Positions 1 through 8,727 of a stretch of DNA of 52,752 nt are shown here, piece by piece. The translations under genes and the position numbers were made by a program. The stretch comes from JALZUE01 sp051251725. GTDB taxonomy: Bacteria; Pseudomonadota; Gammaproteobacteria; Enterobacterales; Alteromonadaceae. Position 1 is the first letter of the stretch. Every line of letters begins with the position of its first letter. The notes beneath the pieces are model-generated. The model was not told the origin of the DNA. It ran no database searches and was given only the letters and a program-made list of their open reading frames with translations. The stretch is taken from the NCBI GenBank assembly GCA_051251725.1, contig JBPOFN010000030.1, forward strand, positions 1 to 52,752, in the 5' to 3' direction.

Positions 1-86
1 ATCTAGCATGATCACTTTTTCCACTTGAACGATCTTGCCCATGTGTCATGCTATGGCCATTTACTTAGCTAACTTAACATCGAGCA

Positions 87-317
87 AGCATGGGCGATGT
101 AGGTGCATTTTGGGATAATGCGGTTGTCGAAAGGTTTTTCGGTCGCTTGTAACATGATTGGTTATTAAAAGTACCACAACCTAGTCTGATTATATGATGA
201 ATGATGTTGCTGAGTATAATGCGGTATTACAATTTAGAAAGGCTTCATACGGCTAATGGTGAACTGTCGCCAATAGCGTATGAAAATTATTTAAGAAAAG
301 TGTCCTGTTGTAGTTAA
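87..317 (+). pseudogene. Remnant of an IS3-family transposase (OrfB C-terminus)
   Basis: One reading frame across this stretch gives the hallmark end of an IS3-family OrfB integrase: WDNAVVERFFGRL (with the DDE glutamate), then HDWLLKVPQP, RYYNLERLHTANGEL and SPIAYENYLRKVS. The frame is broken by a TAA after FGRL and by two adjacent TGA codons, and the N-terminal two-thirds is absent, so it cannot be functional. It belongs to a different IS3 subgroup from the intact element at the right end. Bases 1-86 hold no recognisable gene. Confidence 0.85.
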
Positions 318-341
318 CCAGATCACGTCGAGCTGGTTAAC
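313..341. repeat. Short inverted repeat at the end of the IS remnant
   Basis: GTTAACCAG and its exact reverse complement CTGGTTAAC are separated by 11 bases. The repeat follows the stop codon of the transposase remnant and lies downstream of the minus-strand beta-helix gene. It could be a weak terminator or part of an old IS end; there is no clear T-run. Confidence 0.4.
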
Positions 342-365
342 TATTTTAGAACAAGTTCAGGTTAA

Positions 366-2540
366 TTAATTTATCACTACTTCTTTGCGTAATAACCTAA
401 TGACTAATAATGTAATGAAAAAATAGGAGATAGAACCACCAGAACTGGTCTCGTTTTTAGGCTCATGGTCTAGCTGTGGTTTAGGCATCGGTTCAGGTAT
501 AATTTTAACCGCTACCACGGATATATCAAAATCTCTAGTACTAGAAAGGCCATTTATACTAGTCGCTTTAACCTTAAATGAATAATCACCAACCGTTGAT
601 ACTTGACCTATTAACTCGGTGCCGATTAGTGATAACCCTGTGGGTATATTTGTGATAGTAAACTCAATCACCTCACCATTTTCAGCTTTAAAAAAATTAG
701 AAAAATCAATCTTAATCATGCTTCCTACGTCGAATTCAGCAGGCGATAAGTCGGTATTTAAAACTGTCGGGGCAGCAGGTGATGGGTTAATAGTACGGTA
801 AAAAACTGATTTCACGCCACCTTGAGCAGGGGCGCCAAAAGTTGCATCATCAAAATCTATTTTACCCGTTATGCCATATTTATAATGATACTGACCTTCA
901 GCGCCATAAGCGATATCAACCGGTAAATCGAAGGTTTTAGATGTGCCAGCTTCACAACAATATCTATAATCAGGAAGCATTCTTAAACCAAGTTGCGCCT
1001 CGAATAATGAATCTGGATATACTTTGATGCCGGGGGATTCGTTCGCCGCATAAGTGTCAGCTTCAAACGAAACACTTTTACCGTGTAAACCACTAAAGTA
1101 GGGTTGCAAGTAAGTGTGACCATTTCTTTGATGTGGACGCCAGAAATTATAACTATCCGGTCCACCACTTAACTCAAAATTCCAAAAAACAAAATATTTC
1201 AGGTGATGTGGATAAGATGAATGTGAACCACCATTTTTATCAAAGTGTCCTTTACCTACGTTATCATAAAGCGATACATAAGGGCCGCCGCCATGGGAAT
1301 CGATATTTTGTCCGTCTTTCATTTTATAGCGTAAATATACTGCACCAGCGTTTCTTTGTGCAACGCCTGGGCCATGATGGTGGCCAGCTATATCTTGAGA
1401 ATCTTTAACTAAAACACCATAAGATTGACTCACGTTAATAGAGGTGTGAGCTTTTTGACCTGAGATCAGTACATCAGAAACGGTAACAGCTGACGATGTT
1501 CTAATAAATAAACATTGGTTAAAGTCTTTAAATTCAACATTATTTATCCAGCCGTTGTGAACCAGTTCCATTTGCAGCGCAGTCCAGCCGTAATCATGGA
1601 TGTTATCTTTTTCACCGTTTGGAAATAACTTATGGTGAATAAATGTTTCACCATAGGAAGGCCAATTGCCTAAAAAATGAATGTCTTCAATGCCTACATT
1701 TTCTAACATGGTAATTTTATTTACTGTGGCGTTATATGATTTTTTTATTGTGATATGTAAGGGTTCACGTAGGGTGATAGTTTTCTCGTTTATCGATTTA
1801 ACCGTGTGGATCTCTCTAATGTGCATACCACTGTTAATATCCCATTCTGCACCAGTTTCAGTATCTCCTAAATAATCTCCAAGTTGATTTTGGTTTTTAT
1901 AAAGTCGTATTAAAACCTTTTGTCCAACCGATAGATGTGTCGCATCTTCAACTTGTAATGAAAATGTTTCGCGAGGCGCATCTGCGATTATAGTTGTTAT
2001 CATAGGCTCTGAATTGTTCTGCGGCGAAATTTTAAACATGTGTTTGCCGTAATATCTATCAGGATCAGCCCCTAGTTTGGGTTTATCAACAAATATTATC
2101 GTACCATTATTACCCGTGCCTTTGCCTCGTAGTAAAATATTACTGCCTTGAATTGAAATGTATTGGTTAGTATCTTGGTTCGGGCTTACTTTATATTGTC
2201 CGGCCTCAAATTGAACTATGGCTTTACCACCGTTACTTGTATGAGCTTCGGCGGCGTTGATAGCTGCTTGGACTTCTACATCATCATATTGGTCATCGTC
2301 AGGAAACGCGCCGTAAGTACTAACATCGAAGACTGTCCACGTTGAAGTATCAATAATAGGCTTTTCAGAATACTCGTAACCCGCATAGGAAAAATCAGGT
2401 AAGGTTGGTTCTGTGCCGTTTGATTTTGCTGTTTTGAATTGTTGCCACAAACTTGATTCAACAGCCTGTGCGCTTGATAAAGTTGATAATATCGTTGTCA
2501 GTAACACGGTTTGAATGGCTTTTTTAATGAAAAGCTTCAT
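366..2540 (-). CDS. Secreted right-handed beta-helix protein, putative polysaccharide lyase, with GlyGly-CTERM anchor
   Basis: The predicted protein has 724 residues. The frame is open 41 codons further upstream, but the start at 2540 is preferred: it has a strong GGGGGAA ribosome site and opens a signal peptide ending near AQA (residue 26). The mature N-terminus carries DFSYAGYEYSE, shared with the proteins at 2916-5066 and 47933-49603. A pectate-lyase-superfamily segment follows (YGAFPDDD, then AAINAAEA), then about 450 residues of beta-helix with conserved HHGPG, DSHGGGPY and YPHHL motifs. Near residue 550 is one copy of an ATFG..P..GG-type module, then a cadherin/He_PIG-like domain. The last 25 residues (SGGS, a hydrophobic stretch, then LLRKE) match the GlyGly-CTERM pattern processed by rhombosortase after type II secretion. 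I infer a cell-surface lyase acting on the locus polysaccharide; catalytic residues are not assigned. Confidence 0.8.
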   Translation of the reverse strand: MKLFIKKAIQTVLLTTILSTLSSAQAVESSLWQQFKTAKSNGTEPTLPDFSYAGYEYSEKPIIDTSTWTVFDVSTYGAFPDDDQYDDVEVQAAINAAEAHTSNGGKAIVQFEAGQYKVSPNQDTNQYISIQGSNILLRGKGTGNNGTIIFVDKPKLGADPDRYYGKHMFKISPQNNSEPMITTIIADAPRETFSLQVEDATHLSVGQKVLIRLYKNQNQLGDYLGDTETGAEWDINSGMHIREIHTVKSINEKTITLREPLHITIKKSYNATVNKITMLENVGIEDIHFLGNWPSYGETFIHHKLFPNGEKDNIHDYGWTALQMELVHNGWINNVEFKDFNQCLFIRTSSAVTVSDVLISGQKAHTSINVSQSYGVLVKDSQDIAGHHHGPGVAQRNAGAVYLRYKMKDGQNIDSHGGGPYVSLYDNVGKGHFDKNGGSHSSYPHHLKYFVFWNFELSGGPDSYNFWRPHQRNGHTYLQPYFSGLHGKSVSFEADTYAANESPGIKVYPDSLFEAQLGLRMLPDYRYCCEAGTSKTFDLPVDIAYGAEGQYHYKYGITGKIDFDDATFGAPAQGGVKSVFYRTINPSPAAPTVLNTDLSPAEFDVGSMIKIDFSNFFKAENGEVIEFTITNIPTGLSLIGTELIGQVSTVGDYSFKVKATSINGLSSTRDFDISVVAVKIIPEPMPKPQLDHEPKNETSSGGSISYFFITLLVIRLLRKEVVIN

Positions 2541-2681
2541 GAAATTCCCCCTATGATATTTCAGATACTGTTGTTGATGATAAATTCGTCGCAGTATCCA
2601 TATTATTAATGTAAATAGCTGATTAAGTCGCCACTTAATAGATGATGTACCGGAATGGCGCAATCAACAAACAGTGGCTTA

Positions 2682-2718
2682 TATAAAGAAGAGCCAAAAA
2701 ATCAAGGTATTGATACCC
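2682..2718 (-). promoter_or_regulatory. Locus promoter motif, site A
   Basis: Read on the minus strand this is GGGTATCAAT, 12 bases, TGGCTCTTCTTTATA. It lies 141 bases upstream of the start at 2540. It is one of 11 sites with the same two blocks and the same 12-base gap. Confidence 0.8.
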
Positions 2719-2847
2719 TTAAAAAACTATATTTTATGGCACTAATCACTTTTCTAATTAAAGACGACCTATTGCATAGATAATTCAAGCATTCGATATG
2801 ATTGATTTAATCAGCCTTACTATGCTGGTAAACAACTAATTGAATGT

Positions 2848-2884
2848 AAAAAGCCTGATGATAAAAATATCATCAGGCTTTTTA
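2848..2884. terminator. Rho-independent terminator after the 716-residue beta-helix gene
   Basis: A perfect hairpin (AAAAAGCCTGATGAT with ATCATCAGGCTTTTT) has a T-run on both strands. It sits just downstream of the minus-strand gene ending at 2916. Confidence 0.9.
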
Positions 2885-2915
2885 TGTTTATCTTTTAATT
2901 GCTATCAGCCTTTGA

Positions 2916-5066
2916 TTATCTCGCTCTAATATAACATTTTTTAGCCACACCAGGTTTTGGGTCGCTGCCGAAAACGGCTCTAGTACAAGGAATATCAGAA
3001 GTTACATTATATTTAAAGATGTATTCGCCCTTAGCGCCAAATGCAACATTGATCGGGGCTGAAATATTTACAGTGGCGCCTTCATTGGCTTTAAATGAAT
3101 ATCCGCTCGGCGTACTTATTTTTTGAATGAAACATTCTTTTTTAACGCCGGGAGCAGGGTCACTACCAAAGCTCTCCCGGTCACATAAAATATCCGACTG
3201 TAAATTATACTTTGTGGCGTAATTACCATTTGCACCAAATTTTACAATACTTAAACTGGTAACAACTACATTTTCATTTTCTTTAGAAGTGAAGAAAAAC
3301 TCTGCAGGTGCGGCAGGTCGATAATAAACAACTTTCTTTGTGCCAGGTGTTGGGTCGCCAAAAGTAGCTGTATTAAAATCAACAATACCTGAAACGTTAT
3401 ATTTAAAGTTATATTTACCTTCTGTACCAAAGGCGATATCAACTTTATCAATAAAACTTTTGCTGCCACCTTCAGTACCCAAATAGGTAAAGCCAGGTAA
3501 TCTTCTCAAGCCAAGTTGAGCTTCAAATAAAGATCCCGGTTCTACTTTACTACCTTGTGATTCATTTGCGGCCAGAGTGCTATTTTTTAACGACACATTT
3601 TTACCATGTAAACCAACAAAGTAAGGTTGAAAAAAAGTATGACCGTTACGTTGGTTTGTACTCCAAAAATCATAAGAATCTGGCCCGCTATCCATTTCAA
3701 AATTCCAGGCAACAAAGTGGCTCAAATGGTGTGGGTAAGAAGCTTGGTTACCGCCATTTTTATCCATATTACCTTTACCAACACTATCATAGAGTGATGC
3801 ATAGGGCCCGCCGCCATGAGAGTCTATTGCTTGGCCGGTTTTCATTTTATAGCGAAGGAAAACACCACCTGAGTTTCGTTGTGAAACGCCAGGACCATGG
3901 TGGTGGCCAGCTGTATCTTCAGAATCTTTAACTAAAATGCCGTAAGATTCACTGATAGCAATTGATGCATGTGCTTTTTTACCTGAAATTTTCACTTGTG
4001 AAACAGTAATAGCTGATGATGTTCTAATGGCTAAGTTTTGGTTAAAGTCCTTAAACTCAACATCTTTGATCCAGCCATTGTTAACATGGAGCATTTTCAT
4101 TGCTGTCCAGCCATAATCATGAATATCGTCTCTTACGCCGTTAACGGTTTTATGGTGAATAAAGTCTTCACCGTATTTAGGCCAATTACCGACAAATCTG
4201 ATGTTTTCAACACCAACGTTATGCAACATATTGATTGAACGAATTGAGACATCGTAAGACTTTTTTAGCGTGATATGTAAGGGTTCACGTAAGGTTATCG
4301 AATTACCATTTATTGCCTTAATAGTATGAATTTCACGAATAGCTATGCCATTACTGTTAACGCCTTCCCAATCAGCACCTATGGGGAAACCTGAAAACAT
4401 ATCATCGGTTAGATCCGTCGTACGAGCCCAAAGCACTATTTTTTGCCCAACGTTAAGCTCGCTAGAATCTTCAACTCTAATTTTAAACGTTTCCCGTTGT
4501 GCATCTGCATCTAACATTGTAATTGTTGATCTGCTTAATTCATGATCTGGCGGTGAAAATACAAACATCGGATTACCATAAACGCCATTAACTGAACCCA
4601 AACCTACTTTAGGTTCAGCGACAAAAATAACAGTGCCGGTACTAGCACTAGTACCTTTACCTTTAAGTAAAATATTGTCGCTTTGGATCGTGATGATTTG
4701 ATCAACTCGATTGTTTGGGCTGACTCTATATCGACCTTGTTCGAATTGCACAATACCTTTACCGTTTGCTTCTGCAGCATCAATAGCGGCTTGAATCCCA
4801 GCATCGTCAAAGCTGTCGTCATCTGGTGAAGCACCAAAATCTGCAACATTAAATACCTTCCAATTATTCGTATCTAAAATTGTTATTTCTGAATATTCGT
4901 AACCAGCATAGGAAAAATCTGGCAAGGTTGGCTCAGATCCATTTGACTTTGCTGTTTTAAATTGTTGCCATAAAGTTGATTCGACAGCCTGCGTACTAAA
5001 TGCGAGTGTCGCTATGCTCGAAATGAGTAGTAGTATTTGTCCACTTTTTTTAATTAATGGTTTCAT
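2916..5066 (-). CDS. Secreted right-handed beta-helix protein, putative polysaccharide lyase, with three C-terminal repeats
   Basis: The protein has 716 residues. The ATG at 5066 follows a GGGGAA ribosome site and opens a signal peptide ending near TQA. It is a close tandem paralogue of the gene at 366-2540: both share DFSYAGYEYSE, ITLREPLHIT, HDYGWTA, HHGPGV, DSHGGGPY and YPHHL, so the beta-helix core (about residues 70-530) is conserved. The C-terminus differs: instead of a cadherin-like domain and GlyGly-CTERM tail it has three tandem modules of about 60 residues, two with paired cysteines. I read it as a freely secreted or surface-binding lyase of a family I cannot name; the tandem pair suggests duplication and specialisation. 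Promoter site B lies upstream and a clear terminator downstream. Confidence 0.8.
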   Translation of the reverse strand: MKPLIKKSGQILLLISSIATLAFSTQAVESTLWQQFKTAKSNGSEPTLPDFSYAGYEYSEITILDTNNWKVFNVADFGASPDDDSFDDAGIQAAIDAAEANGKGIVQFEQGRYRVSPNNRVDQIITIQSDNILLKGKGTSASTGTVIFVAEPKVGLGSVNGVYGNPMFVFSPPDHELSRSTITMLDADAQRETFKIRVEDSSELNVGQKIVLWARTTDLTDDMFSGFPIGADWEGVNSNGIAIREIHTIKAINGNSITLREPLHITLKKSYDVSIRSINMLHNVGVENIRFVGNWPKYGEDFIHHKTVNGVRDDIHDYGWTAMKMLHVNNGWIKDVEFKDFNQNLAIRTSSAITVSQVKISGKKAHASIAISESYGILVKDSEDTAGHHHGPGVSQRNSGGVFLRYKMKTGQAIDSHGGGPYASLYDSVGKGNMDKNGGNQASYPHHLSHFVAWNFEMDSGPDSYDFWSTNQRNGHTFFQPYFVGLHGKNVSLKNSTLAANESQGSKVEPGSLFEAQLGLRRLPGFTYLGTEGGSKSFIDKVDIAFGTEGKYNFKYNVSGIVDFNTATFGDPTPGTKKVVYYRPAAPAEFFFTSKENENVVVTSLSIVKFGANGNYATKYNLQSDILCDRESFGSDPAPGVKKECFIQKISTPSGYSFKANEGATVNISAPINVAFGAKGEYIFKYNVTSDIPCTRAVFGSDPKPGVAKKCYIRAR
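2919..3461 (-). repeat. Three tandem C-terminal modules encoded in the 716-residue protein
   Basis: This part encodes about residues 536-716. Each module follows the pattern V/I..AFGA.G.Y.FKYNV, then T.FG(S)DP.PGV.K.CY. Copies two and three have Cys at matching places; copy one lacks them. A single copy occurs in the neighbouring paralogue. I infer a carbohydrate-binding or stabilising module; I know no firm family name for it. Confidence 0.7.
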
Positions 5067-5248
5067 GAAGTTCCCCGATTGTGTTCAAGATACCCGCTTA
5101 TGTTGATTAACAATTCAGCACGGTATCCTTATTATTATATTAACTTCAGACAATTAGCTTTAATTTATCTTTATTTTAAATTTAATTGACGCTAATCACG
5201 CTTAAAGTTCCTACATAGAGCATTTGTGTAATAAAAAACAAATGCCTA

Positions 5249-5285
5249 TATTAAGAAAAGCCAGCCAAGCGAGGTATTGATACCC
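5249..5285 (-). promoter_or_regulatory. Locus promoter motif, site B
   Basis: On the minus strand: GGGTATCAAT, 12 bases, TGGCTTTTCTTAATA, 182 bases before the ATG at 5066. The remainder of the 551-base gap 5067-5617 shows no gene, only this site and the hairpin at 5535-5567. Confidence 0.8.
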
Positions 5286-5534
5286 ATATAAGATATTTTT
5301 GTTCACCGTAATGCTTGTATTAAGCATTTATTAATGGCCATTTACAGCTTTTTTAAGGTACAGCTACTTTGCTAGTAAACCTTTTAATGATTTGAATGTA
5401 TGGTTGAGGAATACTCTAGGTTATGAAAATAGTTATCTAAAAATTAATAAGCTCATATAGTTAGATGGAATATTTAGATGATAATTTGGATAATGAAAAA
5501 GATATGTTTTGAAGGGGGGGATTGCAAAGAAATA

Positions 5535-5567
5535 CTACCTGTATTACGGTTATCGCAACACAGGTAG
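5535..5567. terminator. Hairpin after the GH43 gene
   Basis: CTACCTGT pairs with ACAGGTAG across a 17-base loop, 51 bases downstream of the GH43 stop. It lacks a long T-run, so its role as terminator is likely but not certain. Confidence 0.5.
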
Positions 5568-5617
5568 AAAGTACACTCAACATTTATTTACTTGGAAGTT
5601 TCAGTGGCGTGGCATAG

Positions 5618-6970
5618 TTACTTGTTAACTGGAGTGAATGCCAATTTGTTGAATTTTAATAAGTTGTTACCATCACCTTTAAAAACAAAAGCTAAACTTG
5701 CTTTAGACGATTGAGGCGGTAGTTCACAACTAACATCGACAAAGGCTGCTGATGTGGCTGCTGGTACATAACATGTTGTTAACAACTTACCTGTTGGTGA
5801 ACTATCACGAACTTCAATGCTTGTTTTTTTACTTTTAGCTTGAGCAGTCTGCTGACTAGGTTGCACATTAAACGTTATCGTTTTAGCGACAACTAAGTTC
5901 TTAATATTCGGGAAAACAAGATAAGCGTTATTGTTAATATTTTCTAACAAGAAACCATCACCAAGTTTTTCTTTTTTGATGATATCTGCCGACTTTTCAT
6001 AAAACCATTCGGCTTCAATTTCTGGCCAGTTCGCATCATATTGGCCGACACCGGTAGAAAAATGTTTATCAAGAAACTTAGTGTCAGTAACAATTTTTCC
6101 GTCATCGGTAAAGTGGGTGTAGCTTATAATACTCTCTCTAAACTTAAAGCGATGACCTTTAATGTAGTAACACCAAATATGATAAAATTGTCCTTTCCAT
6201 TCAAAGAAACTGCCATGGGCATAGCCATTTAAATTGTGGCCAGTACCCACCGCACCAACGGTTTCATATGGACCATAAACATTTTTTGAGATTGCATAAT
6301 CTCTACCCCAACTTAAATAATAAATACCGTTACGTTTAAAAAGGTAATTCTTATCTTGCCATACTGGCGCGTTTTCCCATTCGCTACCATTAATGACGAT
6401 CCTTTTCGGTTTTTCTGCCAGTGACGACATATCATCATTCAATTGGGCAATGTGGTAATCAAGGTTGCCGTGTTTGTCACCATAAATAATATATGGAGTT
6501 TGATTATTGTCATCATCCACAAATACAGTCGGATCATGTTTGTCTACTAGCGGCGTACCTCGCTTATCAACAAAAGGGCCGCCTGGTGAATTAGACTCCA
6601 TAACACCTGCCGAGCGATCTCGGTCAGAAAAGTAAAAGTAGAACTTACCATTGCGGGTTGCAGCATCACCTGCCCAAGCATCAACCGAATCATCGGCTAA
6701 ATAATTATCTTTTGGGGAAATGATTGTTTCTAACTGCCAATTGATCAGATCATCGGTTGAAAAAACACGCCAATCTTTCATTACCCATAGCGGATCAGTA
6801 GGAGAGTCATCATGGCCACTATAAAGGTAAATTTTGTTATTAAATACCCGTACATGGGGGTCTGACACCCCTACGCCCGGTATAATCGGATTATCAGCAA
6901 ACGCTGAAGGTACAATAAATAATATTGTTGCGATAAGCTGTAATAGCAGAGGGATAGCGATTTTTTTCAT
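5618..6970 (-). CDS. Glycoside hydrolase family 43 enzyme (beta-xylosidase/arabinosidase type)
   Basis: The protein has 450 residues, with a signal peptide ending near SAFA (residue 25) and periplasmic or secreted location. The five-bladed GH43 propeller is recognisable: SDPHV with the likely catalytic base Asp37, DPTVF with the pKa-modulating Asp146, and WENAPVW with the likely catalytic acid Glu199. About 100 C-terminal residues form a beta-rich extension resembling a carbohydrate-binding domain. In an ulvan locus the natural job would be release of xylose from xylose-rhamnose-sulfate units; arabinose removal is the alternative if the substrate is a pectin. It has its own promoter motif (site C) and a downstream hairpin, so it is probably monocistronic. 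Confidence 0.85.
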   Translation of the reverse strand: MKKIAIPLLLQLIATILFIVPSAFADNPIIPGVGVSDPHVRVFNNKIYLYSGHDDSPTDPLWVMKDWRVFSTDDLINWQLETIISPKDNYLADDSVDAWAGDAATRNGKFYFYFSDRDRSAGVMESNSPGGPFVDKRGTPLVDKHDPTVFVDDDNNQTPYIIYGDKHGNLDYHIAQLNDDMSSLAEKPKRIVINGSEWENAPVWQDKNYLFKRNGIYYLSWGRDYAISKNVYGPYETVGAVGTGHNLNGYAHGSFFEWKGQFYHIWCYYIKGHRFKFRESIISYTHFTDDGKIVTDTKFLDKHFSTGVGQYDANWPEIEAEWFYEKSADIIKKEKLGDGFLLENINNNAYLVFPNIKNLVVAKTITFNVQPSQQTAQAKSKKTSIEVRDSSPTGKLLTTCYVPAATSAAFVDVSCELPPQSSKASLAFVFKGDGNNLLKFNKLAFTPVNK

Positions 6971-7061
6971 ATTAATAATTCCACAGGTTAGTTGTTTTTT
7001 TTACTCCCTTTCTCCTAATAATTAAAGTTGGTTAATAGATAGGACAAGGGAATACTGCTCT

Positions 7062-7098
7062 TATTAAGAAGAGCCAGAAAAAGGGCTGATTGATACCC
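7062..7098 (-). promoter_or_regulatory. Locus promoter motif, site C
   Basis: On the minus strand: GGGTATCAAT, 12 bases, TGGCTCTTCTTAATA, 91 bases before the GH43 start. Confidence 0.8.
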
Positions 7099-7117
7099 TC
7101 TAATTTGATTGGAATAA

Positions 7118-7145
7118 AAAGCATGTAAGTTCATCCACATGCTTT
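7118..7145. terminator. Terminator after the first sulfatase gene
   Basis: AAAGCATGT pairs with ACATGCTTT in a short hairpin with A and T runs at its edges, ten bases beyond the sulfatase stop at 7155. Confidence 0.7.
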
Positions 7146-7154
7146 ATCTGATCT

Positions 7155-8621
7155 TTATAACATTTTCTTTTGTGCTGCTTCGGTTAGCGTTTTAAAGTAT
7201 TCATTACTTTTAAACTGAGAACTAGCAGACCAAGCCACATTTTCTTTGGGTAAATAGACCATTAATCGTTCTTTAATCGATTGATAACGTGATTCAGCGG
7301 CTAAGTTATGCCATTCATTGGGATCATTTTCATGGTCATAGAGTTCTTCACTGCCATCTTCATAACTAATATAACGATACCTATCGGTTTTAATTGAGTG
7401 ATTATTAGGGCCAAAAGTTGTCACCGCTGCATGCTCCCATAAAGCGTCAGGCTTATTTAATAATGGCGTGATATCTTTGCCTTGATTATCTGGATTTTCA
7501 GGTAAACCGCACATTTTCACTAAGGTTGGGTATAAATCTAATAAACTTACAGGGCGGCTACTTACCTGCTTGCCAGAAGACTTAGGTGGTTTAATAATAA
7601 GCGCAGTACGAGTAGAGGTTTCCCATAAGGCCATTTTAGCAAACCGGTTTTTCTCACCCACATCGTAACCATGGTCGCCCCATAAAACTACGGCAGTATT
7701 ATTGGCATATTCACTTTGTTCAAGAGCGTCAAGCACCATACCAACGCAAGAGTCAACAAATGACACACAGGCTAAATAGGCTTGCACCATATATTTCCAT
7801 TCACCATTTTCAATGGCCCAGTCGGTGGTTGGCATCATTTTGTATTCGGCGATGCGTTTAGCTATTTCGGGCACGTCGTTTAAATCACCCGTTAAATAAG
7901 GTGGTAATACGATGTCTTCAATGGGATGTAGATCAAACCATTTTTGTGGCACTGTCCACGGCACATGAGGCCGTAAAAAACCACCCGCCATAAAAAATGG
8001 TTTATCATGTTTGATGTTTAATTGTTCAACGAGCCACTTAGCTGAATGGTAATCAGGCATTTGATCATCTCGCTCTGGAAATGCGCCCCAATCGGTACTG
8101 GTGCCTTCTTTATCCCACTTTAATGGGGTGGGAGAGTAGGGACCAAACATCGGCTCTCTGCCGCCGAACACATCAAAACTTCCTTCTGCGACACTGTCAT
8201 GGAAAATTTTTCCAACACCTGCAGTATAATAACCATGTTTTTTAAAGTACTCACTCAAGAAAATAGATTGTGCCGCTTTGTTGTTGGCTGATTTAATATC
8301 ATTGTCTTGAATGTGGCCATAAATGCCGGTGGTTGAAGGCGCTAAACCTGTCATAATACTGGCGCGTGATGGACCACATAAAGGCGCAGATGCATGGGCA
8401 TTGGTAAAGGTAGTCCCTTTTGCAGCTAGGCGGTCAATATTGGGTGTTTTAGCATTAGGGTGGCCACCGATTGCGCCGACCCAATTATTTAAATCATCAA
8501 CCGAAAGCATGAGTACATTCGGATACTCTTTTTTTAGTTCAGTTAACCAATCAAAACTTGTGGTGCAGGCTGCTGTTAACACACCAGCACCACCGAGTAG
8601 GAAATTTCGTCTATTAATCAT
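7155..8621 (-). CDS. Sulfatase, family S1 (iduronate-2-sulfatase-like), with twin-arginine leader
   Basis: I place the start at 8621, where an AGGA ribosome site precedes MINRRNFLLGG; the frame stays open 13 codons further up but without a better site. The product has 488 residues. NRRNFLL followed by a hydrophobic stretch and TAAC looks like a Tat signal, possibly also a lipobox. The S1 sulfatase core is clear: metal-binding VDD at 42-43, the formylglycine motif CGPSR with Cys82, and a later WGDHG metal/sulfate motif. The VDDL.N start resembles iduronate-2-sulfatase-type members (S1_7), which suits ulvan, but the exact sulfate position cannot be read from sequence. Maturation needs a formylglycine-generating enzyme, which is not in this window. 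It is the third gene after the BNR lyase and GH88. Confidence 0.88.
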   Translation of the reverse strand: MINRRNFLLGGAGVLTAACTTSFDWLTELKKEYPNVLMLSVDDLNNWVGAIGGHPNAKTPNIDRLAAKGTTFTNAHASAPLCGPSRASIMTGLAPSTTGIYGHIQDNDIKSANNKAAQSIFLSEYFKKHGYYTAGVGKIFHDSVAEGSFDVFGGREPMFGPYSPTPLKWDKEGTSTDWGAFPERDDQMPDYHSAKWLVEQLNIKHDKPFFMAGGFLRPHVPWTVPQKWFDLHPIEDIVLPPYLTGDLNDVPEIAKRIAEYKMMPTTDWAIENGEWKYMVQAYLACVSFVDSCVGMVLDALEQSEYANNTAVVLWGDHGYDVGEKNRFAKMALWETSTRTALIIKPPKSSGKQVSSRPVSLLDLYPTLVKMCGLPENPDNQGKDITPLLNKPDALWEHAAVTTFGPNNHSIKTDRYRYISYEDGSEELYDHENDPNEWHNLAAESRYQSIKERLMVYLPKENVAWSASSQFKSNEYFKTLTEAAQKKML

Positions 8622-8727
8622 CTTATTATCCTGCTTCAATTGAGCATAACTACAGTTCACACCAAGTTAAGATAAAGAACTGTAATTTGCCCAACAGAAA
8701 AACGTTAATTATTGCGTAAAGTTGAGG

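Noticed and set aside
1133..1408. Plus-strand frame of 91 residues within the beta-helix gene
   Set aside because: Shadow of the minus-strand gene; a similar shadow occurs in the paralogue because of shared codons.
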